Source: Parus major (Eukaryota > Chordata > Aves > Passeriformes > Paridae). Taken from it: a stretch of DNA of 64,000 nucleotides. The notes under the pieces are model-generated. The model was given only the letters and a program-made list of their open reading frames with translations. It made no database searches and was not told the origin of the DNA. Below, piece after piece: positions 1 to 12,000 of this stretch. Position 1 is the stretch's first letter. Each line of letters opens with the position of its first letter. The stretch covers positions 33,552,867 through 33,616,866 of the forward strand of contig NC_031770.1 of NCBI RefSeq assembly GCF_001522545.3, written 5' to 3'. The translations under genes and the position numbers were made by a program.

Positions 1-104
1 CCAAACCCTTACTAAAAAAAAAATAAAAAAATAAAAGACAGGAAGAGTGGGATGTTTGGGATCATTCAGTGTGATCCATTGTCATGTGCACTCCAGCTGT
101 AACT

Positions 105-574
105 GGGAGATGGAAAGAGTCCAGCAAAGGGCCACTCACATTAACAGCCTGGAGCACCTGCCCGATGTCCGCGAAGGCCAAGAGGGGCTGGCACTGCTCA
201 GCCCCGAGAAGAGAAGGCTCAGGGCAGATCTCATCAATGCACATAAATACCTGAAGGGAGGGTGTACAGAACATGGAGCCAGCAACATTCCAGTGGTGCC
301 CACTGACAGGACCAGAGGCAGTGGGTACACGCTGAGACACAGGAGGCTCCGTCTGAACGTCAGTAAAGACTTTTTCACAGTTATGGTGACTGAGCACTGG
401 CACAGGCTGTCCAGAAAGGTTGTACAGATAAAGGTTGTCCTTGAAGGTAGATATCCAAAAGCTGCCTGGACGTGATTCTGGGCAGCCTGCTCTAAGTGAC
501 CCTGCTTGAACATGTGTGTTGAACCAGACCACCTCCGTGGGTTCCTTCCAACCTCAGCCGTTCTGTGGTTCTGT
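105..574 (+). mobile_element. CR1 LINE 3' fragment with ORF2 remnant
   Basis: The translated frame at about 105-475 carries the CR1 ORF2 C-terminal signatures ERVQQRAT, EKRRLRADL and KYLKGG, then a DRTRG motif. The DNA ends in the CR1 3' segment TTCCTTCCAACC followed by TTCTGTGGTTCTGT. It is 5'-truncated, as most CR1 copies are. About 120 codons remain open, although the sequence is clearly diverged and nonfunctional. The left boundary is uncertain. Confidence 0.85.
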
Positions 575-577
575 TAA

Positions 578-3500
578 ATTCTTTGGCAGCTTCTTTTAAA
601 TTGAGGTAGGGAAGTTACCAAGTGAACCATTTGAGCACTAGTAACACATTTCTTTCAGTAACGGGATGTATTTGTGCTTTTATTGCATTTTCATTTTATC
701 ACGGATTTTGTGATTGTCATCACATATATATATATAATATCACATTTATATTTAAGATTACTAGTCCTTTGTGGTACTCTGTTCTCCATTTGCAATTGTT
801 TGCCAGAATTACAAGAACTGGACGGATCTAATGTCTTCATGTGAGCTCTTGATCCTCATATTTAGGGCTTTATGACAAAACTCAACAGACCTAGAAGTAG
901 CAATAATATTAAATATACTAAAATATTTAATTAAATATAATCCATATTTAATATATATTTATTATCTATGATATATATAATTAAAGATATTGGATTTATT
1001 TATTGGTTTAGGCCAAAACTGTACCAAGGATCATTCTAGCAATTTAACAGTTACCCTCTAGTGCCATTCACAGCGTCATTCAAGTCAGTAGAGTAGATGC
1101 AACCAAAGTTTGTCAGAATGTCTTTATTTTTGATGGATGACTAGATTCCTCTACATCTGTCTGAAGCCATTAGCAGCTTCTAAAGTAAATTTCGTAGTCA
1201 CAAATCAACACTTTTTTTGGTATGTTTTTAAAGTGGCAGTACAAATGGCACTTTCGTAAGCCAGTCAGCAGAGTGAAAACAGTGAAAAAGAAGTTTTTCC
1301 TTGAACCATACATCTGAGCAAGAGGAATAATTGGGAGTGTCTGTCATTCCAGTCTCAATATCTGCAGAGCCACTGAGGCACCATCTGTAAAACTGACTCC
1401 TGGAACCTGGATATCCTCCCTCCTGACACGACAGCTCCTTGCTGATTTTTTACTCATTGTCTTGTGTAAGTTTGGTTTTCACAAACTAAGAGAGATCAGC
1501 ACTCCATTTATGTCTTTAAAGAAAATATAAAAAAATGTCTCAAATAAATATACTTAGGTGGGACCTAGTGGGATGCCTTGTAAGATGAAGACCTTCATTT
1601 AGTGACCTCACATGAAACAGGGCAGAGTTGTGTTTTCTCCTTCTCAATTGTCCCCCCGTTCCCCTGTTACTTCAGGTTCTTTTAAATTCATATGATATTT
1701 ACAAGTTACAGTGCCACTTAAAAGAATTCTGTTTCCAAATTTGCCATTAATATCATTATTATAAAGAATATTGCCAAAAATCTGAAACGAGCTATAAAAT
1801 ACTCCAGGACTGAAAAAAACCCAAATTCATCAGTAGTTTAAGACGACTTGCTTATAGAAATTGAGAGGTGGCTTTATATATGTGAAAGTACCTTCATAGA
1901 GGTAAAATACTTGATGCTAGCTGACTCTCTAGCTTATCAGAAAAATGTGTAACAAAAACCAATATCTGGAAAACGCTAAAAACCAGACAATGCCAATCAA
2001 AAATCATGATTTTTAAAGCTGGAAATTATTATCATAGAACAAGCTTTCAAAAATAAGTAGTTGATTCTCTCTTGTTTAATGTGATTTCCAAGCAAGACTG
2101 GCTGCGTTTCCAGGGAGTGTACTTCAGGTGAGTATAATTACTGAATGCAATACATGAGTAGCTGGATAAAATGAAGTGGCCTCTGTGAGGTACTTAGAGA
2201 AGATGAATTAGGTTATTTCTGGCCCTGAAAAGTGCTTCCATGAGAAGGAAGAGGAAATCATTACTGTATTTATTAAATCCACTTCTTTTCAGGTTATAAG
2301 CATGAGATTATGAAGCTGTGCTGTTCATACCAGAAATACTCTTCACTTCTTTGACCATTCAAGAGGTCAGCAAAGAGCCTAGAAATAATGAGCTCTCCAG
2401 AACAGTGTGACACGGTAACCCAGCCACTTCCACCTGTCATATAGAGCATGGGTGAGTTCCTATGATAGAAGCCAGAGAAAATAAATAGAAGCACAAAGCC
2501 ACCAACACACCTACCAACACACAGACTTATCAGCCCAGCCTTTAGAGTTCAGCTTTTCACTTTTTCAGCTGCATGGAATTGTTGGATTAGATTTGCAGCA
2601 ACAGTAAAACTGATATGATATTAGATTAATGAAGAAACTTTGTGTGATCTGAGGTGGATTGTTGAATGTGCTCCTTATGTTTATATACCTTCTTATAAAT
2701 CATTCAATGTTCACCTTAAACAGGCAAATGGTGACAGTAAAGAGTGCACAGTGTAGAAGTTGGAATACCAGTCTCCTTATACTTGGTCTGCTAGAAGTTC
2801 ATAGTCTTGATTATATCTGCAATTATTTCTTAGTGTATTTTTTTATCTTCACAGTTTGTTTTAATTTTTGGCTCGGGTATTCTTTGGCACTGATCTAGTA
2901 ACTGGACACCACATGTTGCTGTGTTGTAACTGCTGAAAGCCTGGCTGCAGAATCACTATTTGCCAACGTCTAGTAACTTCCACTTCTAACAATATAATAA
3001 GCAGTGGATAGATCCTTATGAAAGTATTGTGCAGAATGAGAATGAGTTGTGTCTGGCGGTTACAGTAAGAATCAGGGTAATGCCATCTGGATAATGAAAG
3101 GCACACAGCATTTATATTTGTCATTACAGCTAAAGATCTGAAATCCAGCGCCTGAAGTGCCAGCAGGATTGGAGGGGAGACACAAGAAGGGATGGTCATA
3201 AATTGAGCAGAGACTGGTGGCTGCTAGATCTGCAGGGGGTAAATGTGAGGAAGGACAAGTGTGTGATGTGGGGCAGTGCTTGCGTACTGAACGCAGGATT
3301 AAATATGTTTGTGGATTCAAGCAGAATGTTTGAAGTACCTCAAGTATGATGTGCTCAGTGCAGAGTTATCAGGTGACAAGATGTAGCAAAAAGGACTGTT
3401 CTCTGAACTGTAAGCTAACACCAAATGCTATGGCTTGTTGGTGTTTTTATGTACACACCAGTGGTTCTCATAATTTAACCAGCATAGCATCTGATTAACA

Positions 3501-3780
3501 TGCACTTATTTTCCTTTTGCTATGTGCCTCCTCCCCACCCCCTGAATTAATCATAAATGCATTTAGATTACTTGACAAAACTCTTGACTTCAGAAAGGTT
3601 GAATGTAGCCTTTTCTTAGATTTTAAGAGAATATTTTACCAGCAATTTGTTATCATTTTGTGTAGGATTTCATCACTACCATGCAAGAGGAGATGCTGGG
3701 GATGTGTGTTTCTCATACTGTTCCTTCAGATTTTGCTGCTCTAAAGTATATGCCTGAGGAGAGAACAGAAGTTTAGCAAG
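578..3780. other. Intergenic AT-rich sequence, no gene seen
   Basis: The stretch contains a TA microsatellite and an extreme AT block near 723-985. Open frames are all short (under 115 codons) and unrecognised. No RNA gene or mobile element is identifiable. Confidence 0.7.
723..985. repeat. TA microsatellite and AT-rich low complexity
   Basis: A short TA run at 723-735 is followed by a stretch at about 895-985 made almost entirely of A and T with repeated ATATTTAAT-like words. Confidence 0.75.
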
Positions 3781-3854
3781 AGAAAGACTGTTTCAATATT
3801 TTACCCAGCACTCAGGAGATCTTTGTTCGCTTCTCAGATCTTCCAGAAACTCCC

Positions 3855-3935
3855 CAGGTAGTTTTGAGCAAGCTATTCAGCCAGTTTCTCCCTCTGTGCC
3901 TGTTCGGTGAAGCGGCAATTATAGCACTCCACGGA
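3855..3935 (+). mobile_element. Possible old MIR-like SINE fragment
   Basis: The segment GAGCAAGCTATTCAGCCAG and the following CTCCCTCTGTGCC resemble the MIR/CORE-SINE core (ggcaagttacttaacctc, then tctgtgcct). Similarity is judged by eye over about 50 bases and could be coincidental. Confidence 0.35.
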
Positions 3936-4209
3936 GTCACGATTCCCTGGCTGGTGAGAAGGCTAGCGTGTTCGGGACTATCGCTTCCCCCAGCACTACA
4001 GCGCTGCCAGCTGCTCTCTTAAAATAGCCTGCAGGGAGCCCAAGTGAGGCGAGCGTGCATCACCAGCCCTGCGAGACCCCACGGCAGCGCTCGGCGTGTG
4101 CTTGGGGCGCGGAGCAAGCTGTACCTGAGATGGAGCGCTGCCGACTGCACAGCCTGGCAGGCTGACACGATCGTGGAGTGACCTCAGGCAGCAGGGGCCA
4201 CACCGGCTT
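3904..4209. promoter_or_regulatory. Isolated CpG-rich patch
   Basis: I count at least 20 CpG dinucleotides in about 300 bases, in surroundings where CpG is rare. There is no attached open frame and no clear exon. It could be an orphan CpG island, enhancer, or first exon of an unannotated noncoding transcript. Confidence 0.5.
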
Positions 4210-5630
4210 TGCCACTCTGCTGTTGAAACATGCTTCTTTTATTCTACTCGTGGCAGTATTCTTTCAGGAATAGTTTGTCATTCTTCTTGCTGAAGTTACG
4301 AGCATCTTTGGTTGTTCTTCTGTTTCCTTTTTGTGTACCTGCAAGCCTGGCAGAGCACTAGTGATAAGGGACAGGCCATAATACTCTTTCTTTCTGTTTT
4401 GCCAGGCTGCTCTGACCCATCCTACAGGAAGTCAAAATCTCTATGTTCTGTACTTCAGGCTTTTGATTGCTCCCTTTCTGGAGCTGCTGAGCCTGCCTTC
4501 CTAAAAGATTGGCTGTACTAAGGGATGTATCAAGCTTACACTGACTGTTTTAGATTATTATTTTGTTTATTGCGCTCCTTTTGTGTCCCTTGAGGGTGTC
4601 AGTGACACCATCCATCCCGCTGTCCATTTGGGAACATCTGAGGAGCTGGAGCAAAGGTGGAGTGAGTGGAAAGGAATAGGAGGGGGTAAGAATGTGAACC
4701 AAAAACTGCATCTCTGGAGTAGTAGCTCTAAAGCTGTTTTGTCCTCTGTAAGCAGATGTCCTCCCATGTAAAGCAGGGCTGCCAGCAGCCCTCTCCAGAG
4801 GCTTGGCTCAGCTTGAGCACTTGAGCAGAGCAGAAAGGCCCTTCCTGCCAAGTGTCCTCTTGGGTCACAGTGGCAGAAGATGTGGCTTTCCTCGATCATC
4901 TCACTATCAGCTGCACTCGCCTCTCACTGGGAGCTTACAGGACTGGTCCAAAGCCAAAGCAGCTCAACAGCACACTGAGACTTGGCATGGGCTGGGAATA
5001 ACCTCTTCATGGGGATATTCTGACATTTTCTCTAAGTTTTGCCTCCTTCACGGCTGGAGACAGGGACTTGCTGTTTGAGAGTACTGGAATCTAGGCTCTG
5101 TTTCAGAAATGTGGCATTTGCCAGTCGCTTGAAGACCCATGTACATTTGTTCAAGTTAGAACTACTGTAATCATTACCTAGAGCTAAAATTAAAATTTGT
5201 GGCTTTTATTAAGAGAATTAGAGCAAGATCAACATGATTTTGGCAGAATTAGAGGACAATTCTGGCTAAGTGCTGACCTACATAAAGAAAAAGAACAAAC
5301 TGAGAACATTTTGACTTGGCATCAATGACAGGAGAGAAACCACTTTGCCTGCATTAAGCCATATGCCAACTCCCATAACTTAAGAAGTTCTACATATTGG
5401 CAAGCATACAGAACTCATACACTTTCAAAACTTAGCAAATGTCTACTTTCAACTTTATAGAATTTCTAAAAATGTCTAATTGTGATAAGTGGAATATGAA
5501 TTCAAATGAGCTTAAATTATATTTCTAAAACTAGAATGGGCATTTAAATTAATGCATACCTAGGATCAACTCAAATTTTGGGGCCTCTTAGGAAACATTC
5601 TGAATTCATGTATTATATATCAAAGTAGCA

Positions 5631-5669
5631 GGTATTTTTACAAATTTTGTACAAATTTGTACAAATACC
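5631..5669. repeat. Palindrome built on tandem TTTGTACAAA
   Basis: Two copies of the self-complementary decamer TTTGTACAAA make a perfect 20-bp palindrome at 5646-5665. Outer arms GGTA (5631-5634) and TACC (5666-5669) are also complementary. Confidence 0.8.
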
Positions 5670-8600
5670 TCAACATATATGAAATTGTTAAGGTGTGTTT
5701 CTACAAGGAAGTTATGTTAGGCAAAGCAGAGACATGATTATTGTTAGTGCTTGTAATATCTTCTGGAATAATAAAAACAGTCTGCGTCTATTTATGCCCT
5801 TTTTTGTTATGCTTTTTTATTTTACTTAGGCAATTTAATTTTCTTCATCTATGTTATAATGCGATCATTCGAACAGAAAAGTTTATGCTCCTGAAATGTT
5901 AGAGGCAACTACAAAGAACACAGTAGTAACTGAAGATTTTTTTAAATGGGGGAAAAAGGCTTTTACTGATACTGTATTTTTTTCCAAATTAACACATTTT
6001 TTCCCCCTTCAAAATAATTAGAAAGAGTTTTGCTACTTTGTTAGAAGTTGAAAGTAAAATATATAAAAATGTCCTGCTGATGTACATACATTGTTCAGTC
6101 AGAGCCTGGGATGAAAGTCACACTTTTCTCTGAAAGTTATTAACATATGCCAAAGAGCTTGTGGAAGGCCTGATGGAGAATAAAACTCTACCCAACAACC
6201 TTGAGGGGTCTTGCCAATGGAGATATGCCTTCCCAATGGCTGCTTCCCAGCAATCACAGAACACTAAAATATATCAGGGGTAGTGGGAAAAGAGCCACTC
6301 CTGAAATGGCACCCAGTATTGTGACAGAAAGAGTGAACTGCATTAGGACTGCACAAAAAAAGTAAGGACAATATCATCTATTCATAATCATCAAAACATC
6401 TCGAGTAGAAATCATCTGACAAAGGAGTGTTACGTTAGGACACATAACAATGGTACCAGAAATTTGCCAGGAGATTTAACTGGAAAAATGCCTTTCCATT
6501 TTCAGGCACTCCCCACAATGGCAAGAGCAAAAAGAAATTAAATTCAAAAACTGAAAAAAGAAATTGTGGGAAAAAAACATTTAATCTGGCAGTGCTGCTG
6601 GCAGTTGGCTAACATTTTTAAGCCATGTAGCTGTGTGGTTTCTCTGTTCTGGTAACCCCTGCCTGAGCATGGCCTGCAGAGAAATCTGTGTTGATCTCAC
6701 GAGTCATTCCCAGGAGATGGCAAACATGACTAAAAACTGGAATACAAGACACATGTTACAGGATGAAAACCAAAAGAACTGGAGGGTGTTTCAAAAGCAG
6801 TCAAGAGATTAACTATAGACAGACTTTGTAAGGAAAAGGGCATGAAGGAGAGACGCAGAACATGATCACAGTACCCTTTGCTGCTGTTCTCCTCCAGAGC
6901 TGCTGCTGGAGTGCAAGGAGTCCATGGAAACCCCACAGAGAGCTGAAGGAAGAGACAGATGTCTCACTGGTCCCAGCCCCAAGACGAGGAGGCCACTAAT
7001 GGTCCCTCTGGCATACAACTACCATTCTCCATTACACACGTACCACAGACTTTAGTAAGCTGTGCAATGGTTTGCTTGGCACGGGGTTGACATTGTCTTG
7101 CTATTTATGAAATCAATAAAAGATTTTTTTGTTTATTGAGCGCATGTTCTTGATTAAAAGGTTTGTTGAAGCACACTTGTCTTTCCGAACACATGTGGAT
7201 ATCTTTTGGGATGGACAGGCTAATTTTCAATGTCACAGAAGGTCATATTCAATTGCAAATACCGTAGCATATTGGCAACACATGTACAGCAGCTTCAACA
7301 CTGATAATGTGCCATAATGAGCTCATTAAAAGGGTTGGGGGCTTTTTGTGAATCGGTGCAGGAAGAAGTACTGGGTCACACCTGATGCCTCTGCACCCTG
7401 GTTTTGAAGACCAAGTGCCTCCACACACTGTCCAGCTGACGGAGGCACTGAGAAGTCACCTCTCCTTCTGTGCTCTGCTCAGAGGAGCTTTCTGCTGTCC
7501 CACCACCCACCAAGTAGGCATTTGCCTTTAGAAAATTCTAAAACACAATATGCTTTGGTAACACAAGGCAGAAATTTCTCAAATGCTTCAAGCCATATCC
7601 TGACATGTTTCCATTTTTCTTTCCCTCTTCCAGAATTCATGCTTATTATTTAAAAATTGCTCTGTAGCTCACAAGGTATCTTTCTCAGATTTCCACTTAT
7701 TGAGAAGGCTGTCACCCCGAGAATAGATAAAATCAAACTAACAGTAGTAATAACAGAGCATTTAATGTCTGCAACTTGAGGCTGTGGAAAGTGGGGGACA
7801 TGCAATGTATCTGCAACCAAATGACTTTTGAAACATCTTGGCATGAGAAGCTTTTCCAGTACTTTGTAGACCATGTAGCCTAAAGCAATTCAGGGACAGA
7901 AATATGGAAATGTGTTTTCAGATTCAGTTCAATATTTCAATAGAAGAGAAGCAAATAAAGAGAAAAAAAATTAGTATAAGTCAATAATGCATTTTAAAAG
8001 GGTGCTTTAATTTAAAATGTGAAAAATGCTGAAGCTGCTTAAATCTGTAAAGCATAAATTAATATATTATTCAAAATTTTTAAAATAACCATTTTTACCT
8101 AGTTTTTATTTTGTTGGGAAAAAAGCCACAAATCAATTATTTGTTTATCTCTACCTGAGGCCGTCTGTTGAATGGCCTTTCTTGCTCTCTTTCTTTTAAT
8201 TCCCTTTTTGCACTCACACTCCATCTTACTATCTCTATCTCATTCTGCCCCATTCCTTTTAGATTAAAAGAACCCTTTTTTTTTTTTTTCAGTTACTCTG
8301 AATCTAGCAGTGAAAGATGACAAGAAGATATTTTATATAAATGTGCTTGTTTGTTTGCTTGGACAGCAGAGATAACATTCCCAGCTAAGTCCTCTAAGAA
8401 CAGTTCCCAACCGAGAATTGGGGTAAAAAAGCAACATGAAAGTTGGTAAAGTTGTAGAAAATTAATTCTACATTACCAAAACCAAGTTTTAAAAGCATGG
8501 CAGCCTATTCTAGAATAAGTTATTGTGATGAATAATTTCAGCCAGAATGAGCTTTTGATTTTATGTTACAAGGTCTGGAAGGTGACAAAAGTGCATTAAA

Positions 8601-9008
8601 TGTATCAAGGACAAATATATTACCACTGAACAATTAATTTAGAAATGCAGATCAGCTGGCCAATTGTCTCTTCATCTTTCTCTATGCAAAACTTAGTAAG
8701 AACAAATTGTATTAGACCTAAGCACTTGCTTAAGATTGGTTTGTTAGCATAATTGCATTCAAAGACTTCATTTCCTAAAGGCCAAGTGATACACGTGTTC
8801 AACCATGGTGTCACTGAACCTCCACTTCTGGAGGTCTGTTGTACATTCAATTGAAACATCACCACATTCTTGCATTTTCCTTTGTGGAAGAAAGTAAAAC
8901 AGATTTGGCAGTGAAGGAATGCTGCAGCAGAAATGTTCACAAGATAAGTGCTGGATGAAAATCAAGACTATCATTGTACCAAAAAAAGTAATCTAACTTG
9001 GTTTTATT

Positions 9009-9036
9009 TTAAATTTAAAATGTGTTTTAAATTTAA
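9009..9036. repeat. Perfect 12-bp inverted repeat with 4-base loop
   Basis: Arms at 9009-9020 and 9025-9036 are exact complements around TGTG. They are composed only of A and T, so stability is modest. Confidence 0.8.
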
Positions 9037-12000
9037 CCACAATTTCAGGGCAGTATTTCTTTGCTTTATGCAACAGTGGCTAGCAATAGTGAGATTTACT
9101 TTGGGGACATCAACTCAAGTTTTCTTTGGGTTTTAAAGGCTTTTTCCTCACCAAAGGACTGTCAATTTGGACTGAATAGGGCTTCCTTTTGTATTTTTCC
9201 ATGCTCTTTGCTCAGTTGAAAAGCACCAAGGAAATTATCATTTGTTGAGAGACTGGCATCTAGCAGTCACCATCACGAGTCAAATGTTAAGCAAACTTTG
9301 CCACCACTGAGGAGCTTTATTTTTCTAACTGGTGTGTATGGTAGAATGCAGAGGTAAGGTTGGAGATTTCCCAGTTCTAGCAGCTGTTAAACACAGGATG
9401 ACTTTGCAGCTTTAGTTTGTTTCTGAAATTCCAGTGCTTTTAGAATCATTTTCTTTTGGATTCTTAGGGAAATCTAAGAAAGTCTGACCTGCATCCAGCA
9501 GGGATACTGTGTGGAAGGAGGCCTTGGTGTACTTCAGTTCATATTCCTGTTGCCTGCAGGAGAGACTCATGAAGTATGGGCTGGATCCCGTGGAAATCCT
9601 GCTGACTCCCTTCCTGGGAGCATCTCCTTGGGTGGTCTTGCCAAGAGGATGCTCAGATCTGAGGATATCAGACATGGGATAATGCCACAGCCACTCACGT
9701 TAACCAATGGACACTGGGTACTCATGGATCTGGGACTCCCTGGCAGCTGAGCTCTCCTAGGCCCATGTAGCTTTGTCCTTCCTTGATGAGAAGATTTTTA
9801 AGCTGATATTCCTTTCCCTGTGAGGAGCAAGCAGGTGACCCTCAAAAACAAATGGCCTCCTTCCAGCCATCGCTATTGAAGACGTCGTGAGGAGCGCGGG
9901 AAAGCCACGCGCCGTAGTTCCAGTGGATGCCAGTGAGAAGTGGGCACCTAAGCACCCGAGGTGCCTTGGAAAATCCCAGACACTTATGAAATCAGGCAGC
10001 TCTCAGCTGTCCTTGCACGTTCCAGCAAAGGCTGTATGTCTCTCATTTGCAGGCTCCAGACTGTCTCTCTTTTCAGCATGGGAACAGTGCTGCTTCAAGG
10101 AGCGACGATGCGTTCCTGGTGCATTACAATGTAAAACCCTTGCTGCTCTGAAAGCACCCGTGGCCTGAAAGATGGGGACAACAGATTCCACTAAAGATAG
10201 GTTCATACTCTGGGTGTCAACATGTTTCCCAAGGACTGGGCTTCCTGTTCAAGTTTTTGCTGTTTTCCCTGGTTTGCATTTTGTCACTCATTTTTTCCAT
10301 TCTTTTGCTGCTAGCTATTTTTCATTAATATCTCTGGTCAGCAGGAGCCTACCCTGCTTCAATTTTACAACAATTTTGACAATTGAAATTCACCCCATCG
10401 TGTGTTTCAAAGTGAATCACAACAATTCTTCATCTATTACAAGCTGTGAATTGCTGAGACATCTGACCCAAATTAAGACTTCAGCTGGCATGAACAGGAA
10501 TTTACTCAATGAAAATCAGTTCCTGCCAAAGAGTTTGTTTCATCTATGCAACATTTTTAAATAAAAGTTTGAAGACTAGTAAGAACTCTGTGTTATCACT
10601 TACTACCAACTAAAGGCTGATTTCCTCCACTATTTTAAAAGCAGATGGAAAATCAATTTCTCAGAAATTTCATTCATTTATATCAATTCTAAAAAAAAAA
10701 TTCAAAATAATAATATTTGAATGACTTAAAATGAAAATGGGAGATTTTGGATTTCAGTCCAACTCCCTCAGTTTATTTTCATTCTTCCCATTTCCCTTTC
10801 ACTGTTACATTGTAATCTTTTAATGTCAGAATTGTTGCTGTCTACGCCTGTCTATCTCTGTGTTTCTGTGTCTGCAAGATTCAAAATGCAAGAATTTGCC
10901 TTGGGATTTAATTTATTTTTTTCACCAACTCAGAATCTGATCACAGCTGAATCATCTCAGTAACAGGTCTTGTATCTCACACCAGATTCCAAAGAACTGA
11001 CTCCAGGTTGTCTCCATCTGCACACAGATGCACTATCCCCATCCCAGGTTGTCTGAACCTGGGTAACCACCTATCTGCCACATACTGAGGAACCTCTACT
11101 GGGGGCTTACTTGCCTCTAGGCAGATCACTGTGCAGATCACTGATTTCAGCTCTAGGGTGCCTTCTGCCACCCTGGATGCAAAACCCCAAATTCAAGCTC
11201 TTCCAGGTACCGAAACTAGTGGCACAGGTCATTCAGTGTCATTCTTGGCTAGTCTCACTTCTTGAAGCTCCACCTGTGCTTGGGAACTCTCATCTCATAG
11301 CTTATTTTCTGAAGGAAAAAAAGAGTAAAAAAGAATGAAGACCACTCCAATTTCTTAGGAAATTATACACAAAAAATATCCTGAGCTGTGGTGTGCACAC
11401 AGCCAGTCTCATCCCTGTCTGGAGTCTGAGACAGCAGGCACAGCAAGAGCTGTGATGGAGACCTTGCTGCACCGTAATTCCCACTGAAATGCCCTGTGGA
11501 TATGCACAAGCTCACTGGAAAGTAAACACAGTTCTGCAGTGCCCTCTTGCCCCCTCAGGGTCTGATCACGTCCTGCATATCTTCTCTTACTGGCATCTCA
11601 GGGTCTCAGTAGTTTGTGCTGGGTTTCCACAGACGAGTTTACATCTTGCTCAAACACTGTGCTTTGTGAGAGCAAACAAGTCGTGACACCACCTTGTAAA
11701 GTCTCATGAACGCAGTGCTGTGAGACGCACCTTGCTAGCTGTCCTGACAGCTGCAGCCTTAACTGCAGCAGCTGCCATAAATGTAATGAAAATACAATAG
11801 GGGGTGCCACAGTGTGCAGCCAGAGTGGCACTGGGCTGCTGGGCGGGCCACCCTTGCCCAGAGGCAGAGTAACATGAATGTCAGTATTTCATAGTCTTTG
11901 CCTTCTCTTCAAGTCAGGATACCATTGCAGTTAGAGAAAGCCAGGAAGGGCAGGAGGCAGGTTCCTAAACACAGGTGTCTACTGCCATTTTACACACTGT

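Noticed and set aside
3960..4010. RE1/NRSF-like silencer element (CAGCAC...CAGCGC)
   Set aside because: The half-sites are present but spacing is compressed and other key positions do not match.
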